Below are positions 19,901-30,900 of a stretch of 34,885 nucleotides of DNA, one piece after another. How positions within the stretch are numbered: position 1 is the first letter of the stretch; every line of letters starts with the position of its first letter. Position numbers and translations under genes: made by a program. The DNA is from Chloroflexota bacterium (GTDB lineage Bacteria > Chloroflexota > Dehalococcoidia > JACVQG01): the NCBI GenBank assembly GCA_016210545.1, contig JACQTY010000111.1, forward strand, positions 1 to 34,885, read 5' to 3'. Under the pieces are notes generated by a model, which searched no databases, was not told the origin of the DNA, and saw only the letters and a program-made list of their open reading frames with translations.

Positions 19901-21233
19901 GACGATCGTGGACGCGAATGAAGAGATAGATGAGGACAAGGCGAAGGAGATCGCTGAGTCGGGTGTGGGTCGGGCCTATGTGCGGTCTCCGCTGGCTTGT
20001 GCTGCTCGCCAGGGGATATGTCAGCACTGCTACGGACGAGACCTGGCGCGCCGCAAGCCGGTGGCAAGAGGCACTGCAGTGGGTATCATTGCTGCACAGA
20101 GCATCGGCGAACCCGGGACTCAGCTTACGATGCGCACGTTCCACACCGGCGGTGTGGTAGGCATCGATATCACCAGTGGTCTGCCCCGTGTTGAGGAACT
20201 GTTCGAGGCCCGGGCGCCGAAAGGTCAGGCCATTCTCTCTGAAATCGATGGCGTGGCGGAGATCGAGCGTACCCAGGAAGGCCGGAAGATACGGGTAGTC
20301 AGCCTGGAGGTCTACCGGGATGAGTACCTGTTGCCGCCAGCGGCAGAGATACTTGTCCAGGAAGGGCAGCAGGTCGAGATCGGCGCGGTCCTCGCCCAGG
20401 CGACGCCGGGAGAGGGCCAGGGCAAAGATAGCCCTGCCCTGACGCCCATAGTGGCCAAGGTTGCCGGTAAGGTAGAAGTGGGCGATGACCGACTATTTAT
20501 CCAGTACGAAGAGCGAGATGAGAGGGAGTACCTGGTGCCAGCCGCCGCCAGCCTGCGGGTCGAGTCCGGCGCCACGGTGAGGGCCGGACAGCAGCTTACC
20601 GACGGGCACGCCAACCCTCAGGACATACTGCGCGTTATGGGGCGCGAGGCGGTGCAGCGGTATCTGGTGGACGAGGTGTTGAAGGTATACCGCTCCCAGG
20701 GCGTAAGCATCAATGATAAGCACATTGAATCGGTCGTCCGACAGATGCTAACGAAGGTACGCATAGAATCGTCGGGTGATACGGACCTCCTGCCCGGTGA
20801 TCTGGTGGACCGGCTGGTATACGAAGATACCAATGCAAAGGTCCTGGCCGAAGGCGGTGAGCCGGCTACGGCGACGCCTGTGCTGCTGGGCATAACGCGG
20901 GCATCACTGAATACGGAGAGCTGGCTGGCAGCGGCGTCGTTCCAGGAGACCACACGAGTGCTGACAGAAGCGGCCATTTCGGGGAAGATCGACCGGTTGC
21001 AGGGCCTGAAAGAGAACGTGATCATAGGCAAGCTGATCCCGGCCCGGTCGCTTACCATCGTGGAAGAAGCACCGGCGCCGGAGAAGGTAGACGAGGCGCA
21101 GGAGGCGCGCAGGTTCCTGGGTGGTGGTGGTGAAGAGGAGGCCAGTCTGCCCACCGAGGACCTGTTGCCCGGCGAAGAGGTTGCTGAGGAGACCCCTGAC
21201 GTGCCCGATGACGACGCCGATTCTCAGGAGTAA
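16932..21233 (+). CDS. rpoC: DNA-directed RNA polymerase subunit beta'
   Basis: GTG start overlapping the rpoB stop by 1 nt; [23 protein letters not shown] zinc site; [16 protein letters not shown] catalytic motif; [16 protein letters not shown]. Confidence 0.99.
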   Translation: MLEVNDFNAVRISLASPEQIRNWSYGEVTVPETINYRTLKPERDGLFSERIFGPTKDFECYCGKYKRVRYKGIICDKCGVEVSRAKVRRERMGHIELAAPVAHIWFSKGIPSRLGLLLDLSPRSLERVLYFAQYIVTAVNADARRQFVEKSMAKTQEEIDQRQKALEEKVAEGNARLEAETDQIKRKAEKDAAKLEAQKASALEAIQSESGEVEAALTEKIGQAAETDHALAGTVIAPQGTVISQDHIDLLRETARARAAEEESKFAVLREEQEQRVREEIAQQQSSVEQELSQPQKSFLDDKAELETAQRTQVEDLEDIQPGALLTETRHRELRDKYSDIFEAGMGAEAILTLLRDTSVDAVRQQLLEELRSTSGQKHKKASKRLRVVEAFRRSGNKPEWMILTVLPVLPPDLRPMVQLDGGRFATSDLNDLYRRVINRNNRLRRLLEMGAPEIIVRNEKRMLQEAVDALIDNGRRGQAVSIGGNHKLKSLSDMLRGKQGRFRQNLLGKRVDYSGRSVIVVGPERRLHQCGLPKRMALELFEPFVMRRLMERGVAHNIKSARRMVDRARAEVWDILEEVIKERPVLLNRAPTLHRLGIQAFEPVLIDGSAIQIHPLVCTAYNADFDGDQMAVHVPLSKAAVSEAREVMLSVNNMLLPSSGEPVVTPTLDMVLGCYYLTSIKPGAKGENKRFASFEEARLAYDLGLVELQAKIEVRDNAGERITTSVGRIIFNEVLPKELGFFNDVTDKSKLKRLVSECYKVVGNLATADMLDNLKRLGFTFATKSGISIALNDLEVPASKPEILRKAEEEIANLDREYGRGLITEAERYDRAVKVWLDTTNKFKEVIQQSLDRYGSIYMMATSGAKGNIDQIRQMAGMRGLMTDPAGRIIDFPIRASFREGLSVLEYFISTHGARKGLADTALRTSDSGYLTRRLIDVGQDVIIREDDCATTAGIWVADPEEKGILPALEERLIGRLAAAKITDPKTGRTIVDANEEIDEDKAKEIAESGVGRAYVRSPLACAARQGICQHCYGRDLARRKPVARGTAVGIIAAQSIGEPGTQLTMRTFHTGGVVGIDITSGLPRVEELFEARAPKGQAILSEIDGVAEIERTQEGRKIRVVSLEVYRDEYLLPPAAEILVQEGQQVEIGAVLAQATPGEGQGKDSPALTPIVAKVAGKVEVGDDRLFIQYEERDEREYLVPAAASLRVESGATVRAGQQLTDGHANPQDILRVMGREAVQRYLVDEVLKVYRSQGVSINDKHIESVVRQMLTKVRIESSGDTDLLPGDLVDRLVYEDTNAKVLAEGGEPATATPVLLGITRASLNTESWLAAASFQETTRVLTEAAISGKIDRLQGLKENVIIGKLIPARSLTIVEEAPAPEKVDEAQEARRFLGGGGEEEASLPTEDLLPGEEVAEETPDVPDDDADSQE

Positions 21234-21260
21234 CCGGAAACTCAGGCAGAGCGAAGGTTG

Positions 21261-21290
21261 AAGGGGAGGGCGGCCGTTGTCCCTCCCCTT
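21261..21290 (+). terminator. Candidate terminator/attenuator hairpin after rpoC
   Basis: AAGGGGAGGG-CGGCCGTTGT-CCCTCCCCTT, 10-bp stem; weak U-tract (CCCTTTATCC). Confidence 0.5.
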
Positions 21291-21414
21291 CCCTTTATCC
21301 GTTGTCTATGTTGCAGATGCGCCCTCATCGGTGGGGCCGATTCCGGGTCGGGCCTCTTTTTGCTTGCGAAGAATGGACGCAGGAGGCGACGACCGCGGTG
21401 GGCGCTGGAGAGAC

Positions 21415-22890
21415 ATGATAGAGCATATTCTCCGTACAGAGCGTGCTACTTTCAACTACCGCCTTCTCGCGGTAGTGGTGCTGGCGTTGGGGCTTTACGT
21501 ACAGCGAGCAACGATTGCCACACTGCCGGCGGCGATACTGTTGATCGTCTATCTGACGTACAATATGCTCCTGGGCCGACTGGTGCTGCCTCGTGTGCGG
21601 AGCGCCAACGTTGTCTACGCAATGGCGGCAGTGGATACGATGGCCCTCAGCGGTGGACTGTACCTGGCGGGCGGCCCGGGTGGCGCCCTGTTCTTCCTGT
21701 TCCCGCTGTACATCGTATACTACGCGATGTTCCTCGGCTATCGCAGCGCCTTGTTCAGCGCCATTACGTTCAGTCTGGCGTATGCAGCTCTGCATTTCAT
21801 TACCAGCCGGACAGGCGAAATAAGCTCCATAATCGCGGTGCAGATACCTTTCCTGTTCCTCGTCGCCGTTCTGGCCGGCTACCTTTCGGCCCGCAGGCTT
21901 GAGGAACGCCGGGAGAAGGAAGAGCTACAGGAATTCATTCGAGTACAGGCCCACGCGCAGAGCCTCGCCGAAACCGCGAAGGCCCTGCAGAAGACATGGG
22001 AAATCAAGCCCCTTCTTGAGGAAACGGCAGCCCATCTTTCGTCTTCTCTGGGGCTGCCGTATGGCGTGGTAGCTCTGTGGGACGCGGACAGCCAAAGACT
22101 GTCCTCGGCGGTAGTTGCTCCTGCGGTGCGCAAGCTGGGGAAAAAGAATTGGGACGAGATGGTGGCCCGATCTGAACCGGGCGCCGCTACGCTGGAAGCC
22201 ATGGAGAAGGGCATTCCCCTGGCTTTGGAAATGGTATCCGGAGATAGGAAGGGACCGCCATCGTGGGCGGAGGAGCTGGGGGTAGGGCCTCTGGTAGTTA
22301 TTCCGCTGGTGACCAGGGGCGAAAAGCTCGGCGTGGTCTACATTTTCGATACCGGCAAGAAGAGAGCGTTTCCAGAGAAAGAAATCAAGCTGGCCCAAAG
22401 CTATGCCGGGCTTGCAGCCGAGGCCGTTTCCCGGGCTCAGTCATACGGCAAGGCCCAGGCCCGGATTCAGCAACTGGCCGCTGAACTTGACAGCACCGTC
22501 GAGCGGCTTGATAGGCTGAAGGACGTCCACCGCCGTCCGCAACTGGTCGTCGGCGACCTGCGACTGGACGCAGTGAAAGAGCAAGCCTATGTGGGAGAAA
22601 GGCTGGTAAACCTGTCACCCACCGAGTTCCAGTTACTGTACTCCCTGGCTGAGAACGCCGGTCAGCCTGTCAACCAGGAGACTTTGCTGCGCCGCGTGTG
22701 GGGCGACGACTACCGCGCACAGGGGAATGTCGTCGACGTGTCCGTACACCGGCTTCGCCGGAAGCTGGAAGGTGGGTCGGCGGCGCAGCGCATTGTGACG
22801 GTCAGGGGCCGGGGCTATATGCTGATGAAAACCCCGCTGGCTTCCGAACCCCGGCAGCCCGGGGTCAGTCCTGATAGCCCCTCAGATTAA
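21415..22890 (+). CDS. Membrane-anchored GAF-domain transcriptional regulator with C-terminal OmpR/PhoB-type winged helix
   Basis: N-terminal hydrophobic segments ([13 protein letters not shown]... through [17 protein letters not shown]), coiled coil, GAF-like region ([26 protein letters not shown]...[23 protein letters not shown]), then [72 protein letters not shown]. Start could instead be ATG 21373. Confidence 0.85.
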   Translation: MIEHILRTERATFNYRLLAVVVLALGLYVQRATIATLPAAILLIVYLTYNMLLGRLVLPRVRSANVVYAMAAVDTMALSGGLYLAGGPGGALFFLFPLYIVYYAMFLGYRSALFSAITFSLAYAALHFITSRTGEISSIIAVQIPFLFLVAVLAGYLSARRLEERREKEELQEFIRVQAHAQSLAETAKALQKTWEIKPLLEETAAHLSSSLGLPYGVVALWDADSQRLSSAVVAPAVRKLGKKNWDEMVARSEPGAATLEAMEKGIPLALEMVSGDRKGPPSWAEELGVGPLVVIPLVTRGEKLGVVYIFDTGKKRAFPEKEIKLAQSYAGLAAEAVSRAQSYGKAQARIQQLAAELDSTVERLDRLKDVHRRPQLVVGDLRLDAVKEQAYVGERLVNLSPTEFQLLYSLAENAGQPVNQETLLRRVWGDDYRAQGNVVDVSVHRLRRKLEGGSAAQRIVTVRGRGYMLMKTPLASEPRQPGVSPDSPSD

Positions 22891-23623
22891 TCAACGACGC
22901 GATGAATCCGGCGCCGAAGCCGTTGTTGATGTTCACCACTGCAACCCCGGCGGCGCAGCTATTGAGCATGGCGAGGAGAGCGGCTATCCCGCCAAAGCTG
23001 GCGCCGTAGCCCACACTGGTGGGCACGGCGATCACCGGCGCCGATACCAGCCCGCCGATGACGCTGGGCAGCGCCCCTTCCATGCCGGCCACCGCGACGA
23101 CTACCCGGGCATGGCGCAGACGCGGCATCTGGTCCAGCAGGCGGTGTAGTCCGGCGACCCCTACGTCGAAAGCCTTCTCCACCTCATTTCCCATCAGCTC
23201 CGCGGTTACAGCAGCCTCTTCGGCCACCGGCACGTCGGCGGTGCCCCCGCAGACTACCATGACGCCGGGCCGCAAGGGGCGGTCTTTGAGACGGTTCAGG
23301 ACGATGGCCCTGGCGTCCGCGTGGTACTCCACGTCCGGCAGTTGTTTCCTGACCTCCTGGTAGCACTCGGCGCTGGCCCGGGTTATCAGGAGGCGGTCTG
23401 ACTGGGAAGCCAGCCGCCGGGCGATGGCTACGACCTGTTCTACGGTCTTGCCTTCGCCCAAGATGACCTCGGGGAAGCCCTGACGCAGGGCGCGGTGGTG
23501 GTCCGGCTTGGCGAAACCCAGGTCCTCGTAGGGGAAGGCGCTCAGGTGGCTCAGGGCTTCGTCCACGCTGATATCGCCGGATTTCACGGAGGCGAGGAGG
23601 CGTCGCAGGTGTTCAGCTTCGAT
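22865..23623 (-). CDS. larB: LarB, nickel-pincer cofactor biosynthesis carboxylase
   Basis: [93 protein letters not shown]. Start uncertain: the maximal ORF reaches 23806, but a -10 and SD suggest 23623 (see findings). Confidence 0.92.
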   Translation of the reverse strand: MEAEHLRRLLASVKSGDISVDEALSHLSAFPYEDLGFAKPDHHRALRQGFPEVILGEGKTVEQVVAIARRLASQSDRLLITRASAECYQEVRKQLPDVEYHADARAIVLNRLKDRPLRPGVMVVCGGTADVPVAEEAAVTAELMGNEVEKAFDVGVAGLHRLLDQMPRLRHARVVVAVAGMEGALPSVIGGLVSAPVIAVPTSVGYGASFGGIAALLAMLNSCAAGVAVVNINNGFGAGFIASLINLRGYQD

Positions 23624-23666
23624 GGGTTGCGCTCCTGTTTGGGCGATGTTCGTAAAGCTATGGATA

Positions 23667-23672
23667 ATTATA
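23667..23672 (-). promoter_or_regulatory. -10 element upstream of larB
   Basis: Minus strand TGCTATAATTATCC, about 45 nt before the inferred larB start. Confidence 0.5.
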
Positions 23673-23852
23673 GCATGCGAATCGGGTAGTGACGAAAGGC
23701 GAATCCTCCTTGCCCCCTTTACTAACTGACCACTACCCACATTTTTCGGTTGGACATAAGAGGATTTCGGAGACTTGGAACATAGCCAGGGTTCATAATC
23801 TTTCACATGCCAGTAAGGTCAACAAGGCACCGTAGTCGCTCTGGGCAGAAGA

Positions 23853-24008
23853 CGTAGGGTGGGTGAAGCGAATCCCGACAATTCGGGACATTTCGCAGCA
23901 ACGGGAGGTGGTGGGTTTCGTCCCGATTCCATCGGGGCTGCACCCACCCTGCAAGGTTGTAGACGCGTTCCACATATCAAAAAACTTATTGTGTCCAGCG
24001 ACATGACC
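23853..24008. repeat. Dispersed structured repeat A, copy 1
   Basis: GTAGGGTGGGTGAAGCGAATCCCGACAATTCGGGACATTTCG...TCCACATATCAAAAAACTTATTGTGTCCAGCGACATGAC aligns with 31361-31515. Confidence 0.88.
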
Positions 24009-24010
24009 TA

Positions 24011-25957
24011 TTAACCCAACTTCCGCACTTTGGGGTAGCAAGCATTTTCCCAAGACTTTTTCTACGTTCAAACGGGGAGTGGTCGGGGCAGGCTGCGAAC
24101 GCTGTCGCTGGCCGAAAGACAATGTAGTGCCAAAAACGGGCTCTTGAAAAGTCGCTATAATCTGGTCATGTACCTGAAGCGTTGTGGACAGACCAAGTCC
24201 AAGCGAGATGGAGTCTACTGGGATCTGGTGGAGTCCTACAGGACGGAACGAGGGCCTCGCCAGCGGGTGGTTGCCTATCTGGGGGATGTGAGTGAAGGGA
24301 GGCGCCTGGGTGTAGAGCAAGCAGCCAGGGGCGCAACGGGTTCTTGGCAGAGCCGGCTCTTCGATGAGGAGGGTGAACCCGAATGGGTAGAAGTGGATAC
24401 CAAGCGGGTGCGGGTAGAGGGAGTACGGGACTTCGGTGGCTGCTGGCTGGGTTTGGAGATCGCCGATCGGCTTGATCTCATCTCGCTTCTTGAGCGATTG
24501 CTGCCAGGTGGACGGGAGGATATCCCTTGGTCGATGATGGCTATGACGCTGGTTCTGATGCGCCTTTGTGAGCCGTCCAGTGAACTCCGGATAGCCGAGC
24601 ACCTTTATGGGAGGAGTTCTCTGGGCGACCTGCTGGGCATAGCACCGGATAAGATAAACGACGACCGGCTGTACCGGGCCTTGGACAGCTTGCTTCCTCA
24701 CAAGATTGAAGTGGAGAAGCACCTGAAGGAACGATTGGGGGAACTCTTCAAGCTGGAGTACGACCTGCTTCTCTACGACGTAACCTCGACTTACTTTGAG
24801 GGTGCTGGCTATTGCAACAACCAAGCCCAACGCGCCTATTCCCGGGACCATCGCTCTGACTGCAAACAGGTATGCATTGCCCTGGTGGTAAGCCGAGAAG
24901 GGATGCCCCTGGGATACGAGGTGTTCGACGGGAACCGGTCCGATGTGACCACAGTAGAAGAGATAGTGGAGAAAATAGAGTCCCAGTATGGGTCTGCCGG
25001 TCGGATCTGGGTGATGGACCGGGGGATGGTATCGCAGGAGAACCTGGAATACCTACGGGCTGGTGGAAGGCGCTACATAGTAGGTACGCCCAAGAGCCAA
25101 CTTCGGCGTTTCGAGCAGCAGTTGCTTAAGACAGACTGGCAGCAGGTACGGGAAGGGTTGGAGGTGAAGCTCTGTCCATCTCCGGACGGAGAGGAGAGCT
25201 TCATCCTCTGTCGGAGTGCTGAGCGAGCGGCCAAGGAGAAGGCTATCCACAACCGGTTCGAGAAGCGCGTCGAGAAGGGTCTCGTAAAGTTGGCTGATAG
25301 TTGCCGAAAGAAGAAGCAAAAGCTGGGGGCTATGGAACGGAGAGTGGGGAGACTACTGGAAGGCAACAGCCGTGCAGCCGGCTTATTCCGGGTGCAGGTG
25401 GTGGAACGGATGGGTGGCAGAGTTGACGTGATTTGGGAGAAAGTAGAGGACTGGCGAGCTTGGGCAGAGTTGAGTGAGGGCTGCTACCTGCTACGGAGCA
25501 ACATCACCGACTGGGATGCCGAGCAACTCTGGCGGGCCTATATCCAGCTCACCGAAGCGGAAGCAGCCTTTCGCATCCAGAAGGGCGACCTAGGGATCAG
25601 GCCCATCTGGCATCAGAAGGAGGAGCGGGTGCGGGCCCATATCCTGGTTTGCTTCCTGGCTTACGTACTTTGGAAGATGCTGGGACAGACGTGCAAGAGG
25701 GCCGGCCTGGGCAACGAGCCACGCAAGGTGTTCAATGAGATCGCCCAGATCAAAGCCGTTGATGTGGTCATGCCGACCAAGCAGGGAACCGCGTGATCCG
25801 CAATCGCTGCATTGCTCAGCCAACCAAACCCCAGGCAGTCCTGCTCCAGATGCTGGGGTTACACCTGCCTCAGCGGATGAAAATCCACGAAATGTAGTGC
25901 CAATTTTACGTTTGAGGATACTGCCTATTAGATACGGAACTGCGGAAGTTGGGCTAA
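24011..25957 (+). mobile_element. IS1634-type insertion sequence with terminal inverted repeats
   Basis: TIR-L TTAACCCAACTTCCGCA (24011-24027) and TIR-R TGCGGAAGTTGGGCTAA (25941-25957), 16/17 complementary, flank the transposase. No clear target duplication. Confidence 0.85.
24168..25796 (+). CDS. IS1634 family transposase (DDE)
   Basis: LLLYDVTSTYFEG, GMPLGYEVFDGNRSDVTT, IWVMDRGMVSQENLEYL, AYIQLTEAEAAFRIQKGDLGIRPIWHQKEERVRAHILVCFLAYVLWKML. Uninterrupted. Confidence 0.93.
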   Translation: MYLKRCGQTKSKRDGVYWDLVESYRTERGPRQRVVAYLGDVSEGRRLGVEQAARGATGSWQSRLFDEEGEPEWVEVDTKRVRVEGVRDFGGCWLGLEIADRLDLISLLERLLPGGREDIPWSMMAMTLVLMRLCEPSSELRIAEHLYGRSSLGDLLGIAPDKINDDRLYRALDSLLPHKIEVEKHLKERLGELFKLEYDLLLYDVTSTYFEGAGYCNNQAQRAYSRDHRSDCKQVCIALVVSREGMPLGYEVFDGNRSDVTTVEEIVEKIESQYGSAGRIWVMDRGMVSQENLEYLRAGGRRYIVGTPKSQLRRFEQQLLKTDWQQVREGLEVKLCPSPDGEESFILCRSAERAAKEKAIHNRFEKRVEKGLVKLADSCRKKKQKLGAMERRVGRLLEGNSRAAGLFRVQVVERMGGRVDVIWEKVEDWRAWAELSEGCYLLRSNITDWDAEQLWRAYIQLTEAEAAFRIQKGDLGIRPIWHQKEERVRAHILVCFLAYVLWKMLGQTCKRAGLGNEPRKVFNEIAQIKAVDVVMPTKQGTA

Positions 25958-26110
25958 CGGTCTCATAATAGTCTGTCAAGGCTGTCCGAAGATGCCCCCG
26001 CCCTTCCCGACTTGTTCCCGACTGGTCGGGACTTCGCTCCAGAATGACAGTTTTGGACGGCCAATGGTTAGGATCTTGAAGACCATTCTAATATGAGACG
26101 ATTAGCATGT

Positions 26111-26136
26111 GTAAGGGTCAGTTTACAAAAGGGGGG
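26111..26136 (+). repeat. Short dispersed repeat B, copy 1
   Basis: GTAAGGGTCAGTTTACAAAAGGGGGG, near-identical to 31522-31546. Confidence 0.7.
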
Positions 26137-26138
26137 TG

Positions 26139-26165
26139 TCCCACTGCGCCCGAGGCGCAGTGGGA
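26139..26165. repeat. 12-bp perfect stem-loop
   Basis: TCCCACTGCGCC-CGA-GGCGCAGTGGGA. Confidence 0.85.
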
Positions 26166-26249
26166 CGGGGGATTTTCCATGCCGCTGCTCGGCTTCGCAG
26201 TGCCGTGAGACGCAGAGCAGGTCGCAACAACGAGCGGACTTGACCGACT

Positions 26250-27026
26250 TCACTCCTCGGCTTTTGGCCGGTGCCTTTCCAGGAACTCGTCAACCTCTTC
26301 GTGGGCTTCCGACTTCAGATAGTGGTGAGTCTCCCGGTCCAGGTCAAAAAGGCCGTTCTTCAGCAGACGGTCCTCGTACCCGGTGTATGTGTGCCGGATA
26401 TAAGCCCTCGCCGCCAGCTCTGCTTTCTCCGCCAGTTCCAGTTTGGCAGTCCGGCCTACGCGGCCGCTGCCGACCACCGTCGCCTGTCTTGCCGTGCCCT
26501 CGGCAATCTTCTGCGCCAGCTTCCTGTGCCTGGGCGCAAAAGCCAGGAAGTCCAGGACTGCCCGGGCAAACTTGGTAGCGTAGTCTTGCTCTTTCTTTTC
26601 CCGCTGTTTGGCGGAAACGGCCCTCTTCTCTTTCCGCCGACTTTCGGTCTCCTCAGCCAGCCTTCTGGCCTGTTGGATGTTATCAGCAGGGGCAAGGAGA
26701 CCGATTGCCTGCGTGAATTCCTTGCGTTTCTTCACCACTACCCAGTGGAGGCCTAGCTGCTTGACCTGGCGGGTAATGTAGGCGTCGCCGGAGGGCAACC
26801 ACTCCCACCCTTCCGGCCCCTTGACGTCTCCGTACTTGGGGTGCCACCAGCCGCCATCCGGCGTCCGGGACGAGTAGACCCAGAGTACCTCGTCAGCGTG
26901 GTCGGCCCGCGCTGTCGCGTTCCCTGTGTGCGCTTCGACCCCGATGGACCGAGGGCCTCCGGCGGGCTCAGCGTGGCGCGTCCGGTTGTGAGCGTCATCA
27001 GTGTCCGCCATTGCCCCCGTCTCCAT
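26250..27026 (-). CDS. DUF2293 domain-containing protein
   Basis: C-terminal AELAARAYIRHTYTGYEDRLLKNGLFDLDRETHHYLKSEAHEEVDEFLERHR is DUF2293-like; start ATG 27026 or 27011. Confidence 0.75.
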   Translation of the reverse strand: METGAMADTDDAHNRTRHAEPAGGPRSIGVEAHTGNATARADHADEVLWVYSSRTPDGGWWHPKYGDVKGPEGWEWLPSGDAYITRQVKQLGLHWVVVKKRKEFTQAIGLLAPADNIQQARRLAEETESRRKEKRAVSAKQREKKEQDYATKFARAVLDFLAFAPRHRKLAQKIAEGTARQATVVGSGRVGRTAKLELAEKAELAARAYIRHTYTGYEDRLLKNGLFDLDRETHHYLKSEAHEEVDEFLERHRPKAEE

Positions 27027-27903
27027 CGTAGGCGATCTTGAGGGCCTCGCGACTGGCCGCCTCGTACACCTTGCCCAGGGCGTCCATGATGTCGGTGTTG
27101 CCTTTCCAGAAGTCTGGCTTCCCCAACCGCTTTAACGTTGCCAAAGGCACCTCCGGCGGGGCGATCCTCACCCGGAACGAGGCTATTTCCGGTCCCATGC
27201 CCCAGAAGTCCCGTGGACCGGACTCGACAGCAGAGGCTTCCCCTGATTGCCCGGCAACCTTCACTTCGCTCGCGGCTGCCTCCGGTGGGGTACCCGCCGT
27301 GCGGCGTTCCCGGAGAGTCCTGACAAGGCTGTCCTTGTCTTTGCCCCTCAGCTTGAAAATCATGAACGGGTCCCGGTCGAACTCTTCGGCCAGCAAGAAG
27401 AACACGGCGGCCACGTGTTTGCAGGGATTGGCCCAGTCGGGGCAGGAGCAGTCGCTATCCAGGTCTTTGGGCCGCGAAGGGAAAAGGGATACCTTCGCCG
27501 CCTGAAATGCCTCCTCGATGTTCTGTGGCATCTCTCCGGCCAGCAGCTTGGCGGCGAACAGGGCTTGAGAAGCCATAGCGTCCACCACTTTGTGCCATTC
27601 ATCCGGTGAAAGCGGGGTCAGACGGATTGTGACCGCGTAGGGTTTTGGCCGTGAACCCTGGACCTTAGCCGTGACCAGGCCGGGCTGTATGTCCATGTTC
27701 ATGACCTGGCCGCGCCGGGCGTAGCTCTTGCCGCGACCCAGGCGGGCGCCCATGTCCAGGGACTCCAGGAAGGCCACCCATTTGCTCGACCACCAGGTCT
27801 CGCCGATCTTGCCGTGCTGGCTCCTGGCCTTCAGGCCGTTCTTTACCGCAATTGGCGTGGATGGTGGAAAATGGTCCCAGTGGTCCCATCGATCATAGCC
27901 CAT
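26998..27903 (-). CDS. SWIM zinc-finger family protein
   Basis: MGYDRWDHWDHFPPSTPIAVKNGLKARSQHGKIGETWWSSKWVAFLESL...; DCSCPDWANPCKHVAAVFFLLAEEFDRDPF is a CxC...CxH SWIM motif. Confidence 0.93.
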   Translation of the reverse strand: MGYDRWDHWDHFPPSTPIAVKNGLKARSQHGKIGETWWSSKWVAFLESLDMGARLGRGKSYARRGQVMNMDIQPGLVTAKVQGSRPKPYAVTIRLTPLSPDEWHKVVDAMASQALFAAKLLAGEMPQNIEEAFQAAKVSLFPSRPKDLDSDCSCPDWANPCKHVAAVFFLLAEEFDRDPFMIFKLRGKDKDSLVRTLRERRTAGTPPEAAASEVKVAGQSGEASAVESGPRDFWGMGPEIASFRVRIAPPEVPLATLKRLGKPDFWKGNTDIMDALGKVYEAASREALKIAYDGDGGNGGH

Positions 27904-27905
27904 GC

Positions 27906-30900
27906 CTATTCCTCCATCACCGCTTCGCGGGAAAGGGCGAACACATCTCTCAGTTGGTCGCTGGACATCTCGGTGAGCCAGCCTTCGCCCGTTCCCACCA
28001 CGCTTTCGGCCAGCTCCTTTTTCTGCTCTATCATCTGGTCTATGCGTTCCTCCAGGGTGCCGGCGCAGACATACTTGTACACCTGGACATTCTTCTTCTG
28101 GCCGATGCGGAAGGCGCGGTCCGTGGCCTGGTTCTCCACCGCCGGGTTCCACCAGCGGTCGAAGTGGAAGACATGGCTGGCAGCGGTGAGGTTCAGTCCC
28201 AGTCCACCGGCCTTGAGTGAAAGGACGAAAATGGAAGGTCCGCTCCCCTTGGTCTGAAACTGTTCCACCATGTCGTCTCTGGCCTTTCTTGGCGTGCCGC
28301 CGTGAAGGAAAAGCACCCCGTGCGACAGCTTTTCCTGGATATGCCCTTTGAGCATCTGCCCCATCTCGGCGAACTGGGTGAAAACCAGCGCCTTGTCGCC
28401 CTCGGCTATGACCTCTTCCAGCATCTCTGTGAGGCGCGATAGTTTCCCCGACCGCTCAGGCAGCGGGCTGCCATCCTGGAGGAAGTGCGCCGGGTGGTTG
28501 CAGACCTGCTTCAGTTTCATCAAGGTGGCCAGCACCAGACCTTTGCGCGCCATGCCTTCCGATTCCTCTATCTTCTCCATCATGTCCTTCACCACCGCCT
28601 CATAGAGGGATGCCTGTTCGCGGGTGAGGCGGCAGAAGACCTTCATTTCCATCTTCTGCGGCAGGTCCTGGATAATGGCCGGGTCGGTCTTTAGCCGGCG
28701 GAGCAGGAAGGGCTGCACCAGGCGGCGCAACTGGGACGACCGTTCGGCGTCGCGGTATTTCTCGATGGGCGTGGCGAAATGGCTGCGGAAGTGTTCTGCG
28801 GCGCCCAGGTAGCCGGGGTTGAGGAACTCCATGATCGACCATAGCTCTGAAAGCCGGTTTTCCACCGGCGTGCCTGTCAGGGCTATGCGATGGTCGGCCT
28901 CCAGGGAGCGGATGGCCTGAGTCTGGCGCGTCGATGGGTTCTTGATGTTCTGCGCCTCGTCCAGGACTATGCGGCGCCAGGAGATGCCCGACAGGTCGGC
29001 CCGGTCCCGGTGGGCCAGGCTATAGGTGCTGATGACCACGTCGTTCTTGCGCGCTGCCCGGGCCAGGGCCTTCCCGCAGAGACGCTGCGTCCCGTGGTGG
29101 ACCAACACCTTGAGGGACGGCGCGAACCTCGAGACTTCCCGTTGCCAGTTGCCCACTACGGACATGGGGGCGATCAGAAGCGTCGGGCCCGGGTCCCTGA
29201 CGCCATTCGATCTCTCGTGCAGCAGCAGGGCGAGAAGCTGGATGGTCTTGCCCAGGCCCATATCGTCGGCCAGGCAGGCCCCCAGGCCGAAACGCTCCAG
29301 GAAGGCGAGCCAGGAGAAACCCTTCACCTGGTAGGGACGCAGCATGCCCTGGAACCGCCCGGGCGCGGGCAGTTCCTCCACTCTTGACCCCGATGACACG
29401 CCGGCCATGATATCCTGCAGCCGGCCTTCGGCCTCGACGCCGACAATGGGTAGTGCATCGGGAGAGGTCCCCACACCCGCGGCCAGACGCATGGCCTCGC
29501 CGAGTGTGCCTTCCTTCTTCTGATAGAACCGCAAGGCATCCTCGACCTGCTGAGGCCGGAACTCCACCCACTGCCCCCTGACCTGGACCAGGGGCACCTT
29601 GAGGGCCGCCATCCGTTCCAGTTCCTGCCGGGTGATCCTCTGGTCGCCCAGGGCAAGCTCCCAGTCGAAGTCTACCAGGGCGCCTAAGCCCATTAACCCG
29701 GATGCTGACCCTTCCGACTTGCCAGCTTTCTTGGCCTTCACTTTGAGGCGCACACCGAGCCGGGCCGACGGCTTCTGCCACCACGGCGGCACCAGCACCC
29801 CGAGGCCGCTCTGCTCCAGAAGTGGGGCCGCCTCCTTCAAGAAGGTGTAGGCCCCCTCAGTAGGCAATTCAAATGCGACGGGCCGCGCCGTTTTAAGGCT
29901 GCCTTCCAGGGGAGGGTATAAGCGGGAGGCCCGCCCCAGGTCGGCCAGAAGGCGCTCCTGGGGGTTTTCAAAGCGGCGTTTCAGGAATGTCAGCACGCCG
30001 GAGCGCTCTTTCCAGACCTTTCCCGCCTCTATGAGCAGGCTTCTATCGTCCAGGGCCTGCAGGTGAAAGGTGAGCAGCCATGCGGCGGACTGTTTGCCAC
30101 CGGGCTGGTCGTCATCCGCGGGAGGCTCCAGGCGGAAACAGGTGCGGAAGGCGGCGCCTGGCCCGGCCGTTGGCGGTGTGGAGGCTGCAAGCTGGCTGGT
30201 CCACTGGCGGACGTCTTGGAAGAAGTGGGCGGCGTCATGGCCTTCAGCGTGAAAAATGCGGTCTTCGGACAGGAGGCTGGAGAGCCACTTCTCGCCCAGA
30301 TATTTGGGTCGTCCCTTCTTTGATGGCAGCGTGGCGCCCGGGACAGCGCGGCGCACTGAGGCGTCGATAACCGCCCCCAGAAAGCCGTTCAGAATATCGA
30401 CTGCTGTTGATGGATTCCCGCCCAACGAACGGCACACCGGCGGCATGGCGGAGGCCAGCAAACGGAAACGCTCTGCCACATCCGGGTCTTCCAGGGCCGG
30501 GGTCCACAGAGCACGCAGCCCATTGTCCGTGTCGGTCTCGGTGCAAGGTACGAATTGCCCCCTGGCGAGAAGCTCGAGGCAGAACTTGGCCGCCTCCTCC
30601 CAATAACGAAGGGATGCAGATGTGGAAATCCCATCCGGGGAAGATGGTGGCAGGGCGGCCAGGAAGTCGAGGGCCTGAACCGGCCCAAGGGCCAGGGCGG
30701 GCATAGTGAACGAGGCCGGGCCCTTTGCTCCCTTTCTCTGCTCCGGGGCGGAGTACAACAGGTCCGGGCTGGGCAAGGGGTAACGGCCAACCGCGGGAAG
30801 CTGCAACGACACCTGGTCTATTTCCCAGGCCGGTGGGTTGGCTACCAGCGTCCTGGCAACCCGCTTCAGTTCCTTCGAGCTAGCGGCAAAGGGATGCTGG

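Noticed and set aside
18261-20144. Long minus ORF (627 aa) inside rpoC
   Set aside because: Shadow ORF on the complement of rpoC; no recognisable domain.
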